A DNA stretch of 10,565 nt from JAWLFY01 sp964462125 (lineage in GTDB: Bacteria; Planctomycetota; Planctomycetia; Pirellulales; Pirellulaceae). Positions within the stretch are counted from its first letter, which is position 1, and each line of letters begins with the position of its first letter. The stretch covers positions 1-10,565 of the forward strand of contig CAYWXT010000202.1 in assembly GCA_964462125.1 (NCBI GenBank). Direction: 5' to 3'. The position numbers were made by a program, and so were the translations under genes. Under the pieces are notes generated by a model, which was given only the letters and a program-made list of their open reading frames with translations, ran no database searches and was not told the DNA's origin. This document shows positions 6,244-10,565 of the stretch, in pieces.

Positions 6244-7842
6244 ATGATCCTCGCCCAGTGCCCGCAACGCGACAGCCTCTACGAGTACTCCGTCGGCCGT
6301 CTTTCCGGCCCACAGTACGAGGAGGTGTCGGCTCATTTGGAGAGTTGTCCCGAGTGTCAGAGCGAAATCACGACGCTGGAGGACGATGGCGACACGCTTA
6401 TTCGTCAGTTGCGTGTTCCCATTGATGAGACTTTTCTGAAGGAGCCTTCGTTTCGTGCTGCTGTGGCTCAGGCACACGCGATCCCGCAACGACTGGTTCG
6501 CAAACGGACCGATTACTCCTCGGTCACCCCGCGCGTCCTAGGAGAATACGAGTTGCTTGAGGAACTCGGGCGGGGTGGCATGGGCCGCGTGTATAGAGCT
6601 CGGCACACGAAGCTCGACCGAATCGTCGCGGTCAAGGTCCTGCCTCGCGGCCGCTTCGAAAGTTCGCGAGCGATCGTACGCTTTGAACGCGAGATGCGGG
6701 CCATTGGCGGGCTCGATCACCCGCATGTCGTTCATGCTTACGATGGCCGGGAAATCGAGCAGATGCCGGTGCTGGTCATGGAGTATGTCGAAGGAATGGA
6801 CTTAGCAGAACTCGTGCGGCGGCTGGGGCGCCTGAAGCCCGAGGATGCCTGCGAGCTGGTACGGCAGGCGGCGTTGGGACTTCAGTATGCAAACGCAAAC
6901 GGCCTGGTTCACCGCGACATCAAGCCATCGAACATCATGCTTTCCCGGGACGGCAACGTAAAGCTGCTCGACCTGGGGCTGGCACGCTTTTCCACCGAGC
7001 CGCTTGTTGAGGAAGTGACCGGTGCCGGCCAAGCGATGGGCACCGCCGATTACATCGCTCCAGAGCAGGTCAGTGATAGCCGCTCTGCCGATGTCCGCGC
7101 CGACATCTACAGCTTAGGCTGCACGCTGTACAAACTGCTGGTCGGCCGCGCACCCTACTCCGGCCCCGAGTATCGAGGCGTGCATGAGAAGATGAACGCC
7201 CACGTCCATCACCCGCTGCCGCCGATTCGGGGACATATAGACGGATTGCCTACCGGGCTCGTCGCGGTGATCGAGCGAATGCTGGCCAAGGAGCCAGCGG
7301 AGCGATTCGCGACGCCGGATGATGTGGTCGAAGCGCTAATGCCGTTGTGCGACCGAGCGGATACGGCACAGCTGATTGAGCGGGCGGAACGAGCAGTACC
7401 ACCGGAGGAAAACGCACTCGCAGGCGGTGGTGTGGTCACGGCCAGCACCGGGCCTGCTATGGCTACCCGTGCGGCTGGTGTCGTGAACTCGTCCGGCTGC
7501 AACGTTAGAACCCTTTCGAGGCCGAGATTTAGCATCGGACGGCTACTGCTCGTAGCGACCGTCGTCGCTGTTCTCATGCGCCCGTTGCTCTGGTTTTGGA
7601 ATGCAGGCGGACCGATGGCATTTGCCGCAGGTTTTACCGACCCGTGGATTTATATCATCAATTGTCTCACAGGATCAGCGATCAGCCGGATAGCGATACG
7701 ATCGTATGAATACGGAGAGTTTGGTGACTTCTTTCAGCTGTTGGGATGGATCACTGGCGGTGCTTCCGTGGCGTTCGCCGGACTGGTTATCGGCGTTTGC
7801 TTCCGAAAGTGGTGGCGAGTCACGACAGCCTCAGTGAAATGA
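6244..7842 (+). CDS. Ser/Thr protein kinase with N-terminal anti-sigma-like zinc finger
   Basis: Predicted 532-residue membrane protein. Residues 1-45 hold a zinc-finger module (C6, then H31-x3-C35-x2-C38) like the ZAS domain of zinc-binding anti-sigma factors. The Hanks-type kinase domain spans about 102-370: G-R-G-G-M-G P-loop (109-114), Lys131 in V-A-V-K, H-R-D-I-K-P-S-N (223-230), D-L-G in place of D-F-G (243-245) and A-P-E (272-274). All catalytic residues are present, so it should be active. A variable linker is followed by R-F-S-I-G-R-L-L-L (428-436) and three likely membrane helices near 431-452, 455-480 and 497-521. The short R-F-S-[IL]-x-x-L-L-L plus helix module is common in small planctomycete membrane proteins. 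The ATG at 6244 is chosen because GAGGA lies 7 nt upstream; an upstream in-frame TTG at 6199 is less likely. The probable role is sensing or relaying a signal that controls the neighbouring ECF sigma factor, by phosphorylation, sequestration or both; this is inferred from context. Confidence 0.9.
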   Translation: MILAQCPQRDSLYEYSVGRLSGPQYEEVSAHLESCPECQSEITTLEDDGDTLIRQLRVPIDETFLKEPSFRAAVAQAHAIPQRLVRKRTDYSSVTPRVLGEYELLEELGRGGMGRVYRARHTKLDRIVAVKVLPRGRFESSRAIVRFEREMRAIGGLDHPHVVHAYDGREIEQMPVLVMEYVEGMDLAELVRRLGRLKPEDACELVRQAALGLQYANANGLVHRDIKPSNIMLSRDGNVKLLDLGLARFSTEPLVEEVTGAGQAMGTADYIAPEQVSDSRSADVRADIYSLGCTLYKLLVGRAPYSGPEYRGVHEKMNAHVHHPLPPIRGHIDGLPTGLVAVIERMLAKEPAERFATPDDVVEALMPLCDRADTAQLIERAERAVPPEENALAGGGVVTASTGPAMATRAAGVVNSSGCNVRTLSRPRFSIGRLLLVATVVAVLMRPLLWFWNAGGPMAFAAGFTDPWIYIINCLTGSAISRIAIRSYEYGEFGDFFQLLGWITGGASVAFAGLVIGVCFRKWWRVTTASVK

Positions 7843-7922
7843 AGTATCAGGAGTTGAGCAGGACCATGTCCCGTCGGTGCCAACAACATCTTTCTTTCAG
7901 CACTTCGCAGGGAGTCATCACA

Positions 7923-9224
7923 GTGAATAGAACAATTCCACGCATTGTATTTTCGGCACTACTTCTGACCACGTTATTCGTCGCTGGGACATACATTGCG
8001 AGGGACAGGCTTGAGGGAATGCTCGCAACCACGTTCATCTACGACACTCGTGCAGAATGGGAACTCGTGAAACTTCGGGAGCAATTGGGGAAGGGAGGGT
8101 TAGACGATTCTAAGGCTCGAGACCAGTTGATGACACTCGCCCGTGAAGCCCCCGGTTCCCAGGCGAGTGTGTTGGCGCTCCTGTTTATGGCCGATCGATG
8201 GCCGGAAACAGCCGAGGCAGAGGTCGCAATTGCCGAATTGCGCCAGGCATTCAAAACGGCATCTATCGACGACTTGGCCAGCTGTTTCGACCAAGACCTC
8301 CTCAGGGGAGGGAAAAACAGGAGATCAATCGCCTCGGTCCTGAAGTTACGTGTCGAACAAGAACCTGATCATCCTCGTGCGGCGAAACTCCTGGCGGCAG
8401 CAGCAGGTATTCTCATGCCGCCGAACGACAGTCTCAAACCATCTAAAGAGTTGTTGCAGATTGCAGAGCTTGTTCAGAAGCGATATGCCACTAGCCCGGA
8501 ACTTGTGAATTTTTGTGAAATCGTCAGTTGTCATGGCCGTCCGTTGATCTGGACGCAGTCGTTCGAGCCGCATGTTAGACACATACTAAATGTCAACCCG
8601 GATCGCTTCGTGCAGTGCGCCGCTCATTTCGCGCTTGCGAGCATCGTTCGCTCGGGCGGTATCGAACGTCAGGAGGAGGCGAGAAACCTATACAGAGAGT
8701 TTCTGGCACGATTTGACGCAACGGCATCCTACAATTGGGTGAGCGCCGAAAGGCTCTGGCGGCAGAGATCGGAGAGTATCCTTGAAGTCATTGAAACTCA
8801 TGGCCTTGGAATGCTCGCCCCCGAAACGGATGGGGTCGGTCTGGACGGAGAAAGCATCTCTTTGAATGACTATCGTGGGCAAGTTGTGCTGGTCTCGTTT
8901 TGGGCCACGTGGTGCGGCCCGTGTATGACAGCGATCCCGCATGAGCGCGGACTTCTCATGCGTTTTGGAACAGCTGAGTTCGCGATTCTGGGCATGAATG
9001 CAGACCGTGACGTTGCAAAAGCCAGGGCAGCCGTGAAAGATCATGACATCACGTGGCGTTCACTGTGGACCCGTGAGGATCGGTTCGTCAACAATTGGAC
9101 GGTAAGTGAGTATCCCACATTCTATCTTTTGGATAGAAATCACTTCATTAAGCGACAGTGGACGGGCTTGCCGTCAGGCGAAGAACTCGAAGACGCTGTT
9201 CGTGGTCTCATCAATGAATCGTAG
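7923..9224 (+). CDS. Membrane-anchored TlpA/ResA-like thioredoxin protein
   Basis: Predicted 433-residue protein. An N-terminal hydrophobic helix (about residues 8-26) anchors it or acts as an uncleaved signal, placing the rest outside the cytoplasm. Residues about 40-290 are Ala- and Leu-rich and probably helical, perhaps TPR-like. The C-terminal 150 residues form a TlpA/ResA/AhpC-TSA-type thioredoxin fold with W-C-G-P-C (C331, C334) and a cis-proline in E-Y-P-T-F (P398). Such proteins reduce or exchange disulfides in envelope proteins. The GTG at 7923 has AGGGAG (7909-7914) 8 nt upstream and starts right before the hydrophobic helix. Alternatives are the ATG at 7839, which overlaps the kinase stop as ATGA, and the ATG at 7866; either would add a polar N-terminal extension. 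The tight link to the kinase gene suggests a common operon. Confidence 0.85.
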   Translation: MNRTIPRIVFSALLLTTLFVAGTYIARDRLEGMLATTFIYDTRAEWELVKLREQLGKGGLDDSKARDQLMTLAREAPGSQASVLALLFMADRWPETAEAEVAIAELRQAFKTASIDDLASCFDQDLLRGGKNRRSIASVLKLRVEQEPDHPRAAKLLAAAAGILMPPNDSLKPSKELLQIAELVQKRYATSPELVNFCEIVSCHGRPLIWTQSFEPHVRHILNVNPDRFVQCAAHFALASIVRSGGIERQEEARNLYREFLARFDATASYNWVSAERLWRQRSESILEVIETHGLGMLAPETDGVGLDGESISLNDYRGQVVLVSFWATWCGPCMTAIPHERGLLMRFGTAEFAILGMNADRDVAKARAAVKDHDITWRSLWTREDRFVNNWTVSEYPTFYLLDRNHFIKRQWTGLPSGEELEDAVRGLINES

Positions 9225-9307
9225 CTGACACTTGTCTACTGATGAATCCAAATTGCCGCTATCAATGTGCAGCCTCAGTATTACCAACTTCTCTAAAAAC
9301 GAGATTT

Positions 9308-9360
9308 CCGAAAACACTTTCCACAGGTGCACTTTTCGGGGATTGGACCGAGAACACTTT
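9308..9360 (+). repeat. 13-bp direct repeat CCGA(A/G)AACACTTT, 40 bp apart
   Basis: CCGAAAACACTTT (9308-9320) and CCGAGAACACTTT (9348-9360) differ at one base and are spaced by exactly 40 bp, close to four helical turns. The second copy starts at the last base of the candidate -35 box and fills much of the spacer of the promoter at 9343-9371, as expected for a repressor operator. Confidence 0.45.
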
Positions 9361-9371
9361 AGCGGTATGAT
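9343..9371 (+). promoter_or_regulatory. Candidate sigma70 promoter of the jelly-roll-like gene
   Basis: TATGAT (9366-9371, five of six matches to the -10) is preceded by 17 bp and then TTGGAC (9343-9348, a weak -35). Transcription would start near 9378, just before the GTG at 9389. No terminator is visible after the TlpA-like gene, so read-through is also possible. Confidence 0.38.
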
Positions 9372-9388
9372 CGCATTCGGGTCGGTTC

Positions 9389-10399
9389 GTGGCGGGCCGA
9401 CCATCCGTCATTGGGAAAATTCTCACGGAATATACCGGTTCAGATCGCGATCTTCAGTCATCGAGTGTCACGGATTCAGGTATTCGACTTATGGCAAAAG
9501 ACGAAGTTGCAAGGGGCGACGGGAAGATTCTTTTCAAATCCGCCTTTGCGAAAAATACCCATATCCCCGCGGACTTGAGCTCCATCTGTGGGCTCGACCA
9601 AGAAACCGGCTTTTCATGGGAAGACACCGTTGCATGGATTGCGCAAAGACGGTTCGTGACTTGTACATGGGAAGGAATGGACCACTCTGACTTTGTGAAT
9701 GCCGAAATCATTTCGGCAAAAGGTGCAGATGGTACGCAACGCCGGGTGCTGCATCTGGTCAATAAGCAACGCTCGCCCAGCCATGCATTTGGCGGCTCAT
9801 ACATTCCAGCCCCCACCATCCGGCTTGAATACCAGTTGAGAGGACGCTCGGCGCCCGACGACTTCCAAGAGGGTTTCGTGCGTTATTACATGAAGCTTCA
9901 GGAGAACCTTGACGAGATTGTGCCGTTGCATGTGGAACCGGGCTGGTACATGATCATGGATTGGAAAGAATCCAGCAGCGGCGTTTCTGGCCGGACTGGT
10001 GGGGTCAACAATTACCGAATCAACATTGGTATTGGGAAAGACGCCGGGCAAAAGCGGCTATACTGGCGGATCATGGCGCAGCAAGTACAGCCCGAACGAC
10101 GAACAGAGTGGGTGGAGTGTTGCCGACAAGTGACCGTGCCTCTCGGCAAATGGTTTTTGGTAGAAGCATACCTCCGAAAGCGCGAAACGGAGGGGCGTCT
10201 GTACTTCGCCGTCGATCGGAACGTTGTTGTTGACCAAGTGTGCCGTACACAACACCAGGATAATCCTCAGCCGCTGGATTTCTGGTCCATCTTTAAGCAC
10301 TACCATTCGGACGAATGGTACACCATGGGGCCAACGCATCAGTGGTACGCTGATGTCGAACTGTGGACCACGTTCCCTCCCGACGTGACGCCTTTCTGA
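9389..10399 (+). CDS. Hypothetical protein, possible concanavalin A-like/polysaccharide-lyase-like fold
   Basis: Predicted 336 residues from the GTG at 9389. I do not recognise a named family with certainty. The C-terminal two thirds are rich in aromatic residues and alternating beta-strand patterns: F-V-R-Y-Y-M-K-L, G-W-Y-M-I-M-D-W-K-E, Y-R-I-N-I-G-I-G, L-Y-W-R-I-M-A-Q, V-P-L-G-K-W-F-L-V-E-A-Y and L-Y-F-A-V-D-R-N-V-V-V. This pattern, above all the P-L-G-K-W strand followed by a charged loop and x-V-D-x-x-V-V, is typical of jelly-roll glycan lyases and glycan-binding modules. No signal peptide is visible at either candidate start, which is odd for such a fold. An in-frame TGA lies at 9368-9370. 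The ATG at 9491 (302 residues), with AGG 10 nt upstream, is an alternative start. The gene stands alone and is followed by an insertion-sequence-like end, so transfer or decay is possible. Confidence 0.6.
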   Translation: MAGRPSVIGKILTEYTGSDRDLQSSSVTDSGIRLMAKDEVARGDGKILFKSAFAKNTHIPADLSSICGLDQETGFSWEDTVAWIAQRRFVTCTWEGMDHSDFVNAEIISAKGADGTQRRVLHLVNKQRSPSHAFGGSYIPAPTIRLEYQLRGRSAPDDFQEGFVRYYMKLQENLDEIVPLHVEPGWYMIMDWKESSSGVSGRTGGVNNYRINIGIGKDAGQKRLYWRIMAQQVQPERRTEWVECCRQVTVPLGKWFLVEAYLRKRETEGRLYFAVDRNVVVDQVCRTQHQDNPQPLDFWSIFKHYHSDEWYTMGPTHQWYADVELWTTFPPDVTPF

Positions 10400-10402
10400 A
10401 TC

Positions 10403-10414
10403 CGGCGGCCGCCG
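10403..10414. other. 12-bp perfect palindrome after the last gene
   Basis: CGGCGGCCGCCG is its own reverse complement and lies 4 bp after the stop codon. No T-run follows. It could fold as a small GC-rich hairpin but is not a convincing terminator. Confidence 0.3.
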
Positions 10415-10517
10415 TACGAGTTGGGGTGGATCGATCGTTCGATTGGTCACGCGGTGCATCGGGATCGTCCACCACCATGGCGACCTGCTGAGTCGCCTCC
10501 GGTATCCCGGATGTTCG

Positions 10518-10560
10518 GCGACAATTGGAATTCCCCATTAGCGACAATTAGAATTCCCCA
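10518..10560. mobile_element. Tandem terminal repeats resembling an IS21-family end (solo end)
   Basis: GCGACAATTGGAATTCCCCA (10518-10537) and GCGACAATTAGAATTCCCCA (10541-10560) are 20-bp direct repeats with one mismatch, separated by TTA. Read on the minus strand they begin TGGGGAATTC and end in TTGTCGC. Repeated ends of this type, with a terminal TG/CA, are known for IS21-family (istA/istB) elements. With the tip at 10560, the element body should lie to the left, but no transposase or IstB coding sequence is recognisable between 10400 and 10517. I therefore read it as a remnant or solo end. Family assignment is from memory of the end pattern. Confidence 0.5.
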
Positions 10561-10565
10561 CTGAA

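Noticed and set aside
9242..9370. Possible 42-codon small gene after the TlpA-like gene
   Set aside because: No ribosome-binding site, no recognisable signal or domain, and it overlaps the candidate promoter and repeats. It is in the same frame as the next gene and could instead be a lost 5' part of it.
9232..9690. Plus-strand open frame overlapping the start of the jelly-roll-like gene
   Set aside because: Starts with TTG without a ribosome-binding site, has an irregular Cys/Arg-rich composition, and its second half overlaps a better-supported frame.
10400..10517. Remnant of an IS21 IstB or IstA coding region
   Set aside because: I translated the plus-strand frames and saw no recognisable ATPase or integrase motif; only the terminal repeats support the element.

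Overview
The window looks like chromosomal DNA of a planctomycete. The evidence is a DUF1559-family pilin-like protein (a family greatly expanded in Planctomycetota), an ECF sigma factor beside a zinc-finger/Hanks-type kinase, a planctomycete-style GT39 membrane glycosyltransferase, a secreted BNR/sialidase protein and a MauE-like membrane protein. This assignment rests on gene families, not on a marker gene, and I cannot name the genus. I see no rRNA, tRNA, CRISPR array or intact transposase.

Region 1 (1-1968, minus strand): a DUF1559 prepilin-like gene is followed by a MauE/DoxX-like membrane protein, probably as one operon. Upstream of the DUF1559 gene is a candidate promoter with a perfect TTGACA -35 box, a TAGGAT -10 box and an 18-bp spacer that contains an uninterrupted run of 12 G (12 C on the + strand). 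A homopolymer in this position is the classic layout of a phase-variable promoter and is the most striking item in the window.

Region 2 (about 2000-5283, plus strand): a 624-residue GT39/ArnT-like integral membrane glycosyltransferase is transcribed divergently from region 1. It is followed by a signal-peptide-bearing sialidase/BNR-repeat protein with five Asp-box motifs. A 7-bp hairpin lies between them.

Region 3 (5284-9224, plus strand): an ECF sigma factor, then a kinase that carries an anti-sigma-like zinc finger (H-x3-C-x2-C) at its N-terminus, a PknB-type catalytic domain and three predicted C-terminal membrane helices. Next comes a membrane-anchored TlpA/ResA-like thioredoxin whose possible start overlaps the kinase stop (ATGA). 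These three probably form a signal-transduction module linking an envelope or thiol-redox state to transcription; that functional link is inference.

Region 4 (9225-10565, plus strand): an orphan gene for a probable jelly-roll (concanavalin A-like, polysaccharide-lyase-like) protein without a visible signal peptide. It has its own candidate promoter, overlapped by a 13-bp repeat that recurs exactly 40 bp upstream. The window ends in two tandem 20-bp repeats that resemble an IS21-family terminus, with no transposase in view, suggesting a solo or decayed insertion-sequence end. The DNA from about 7.85 kb onward looks more AT-rich by eye than the glycosyltransferase and sialidase genes.
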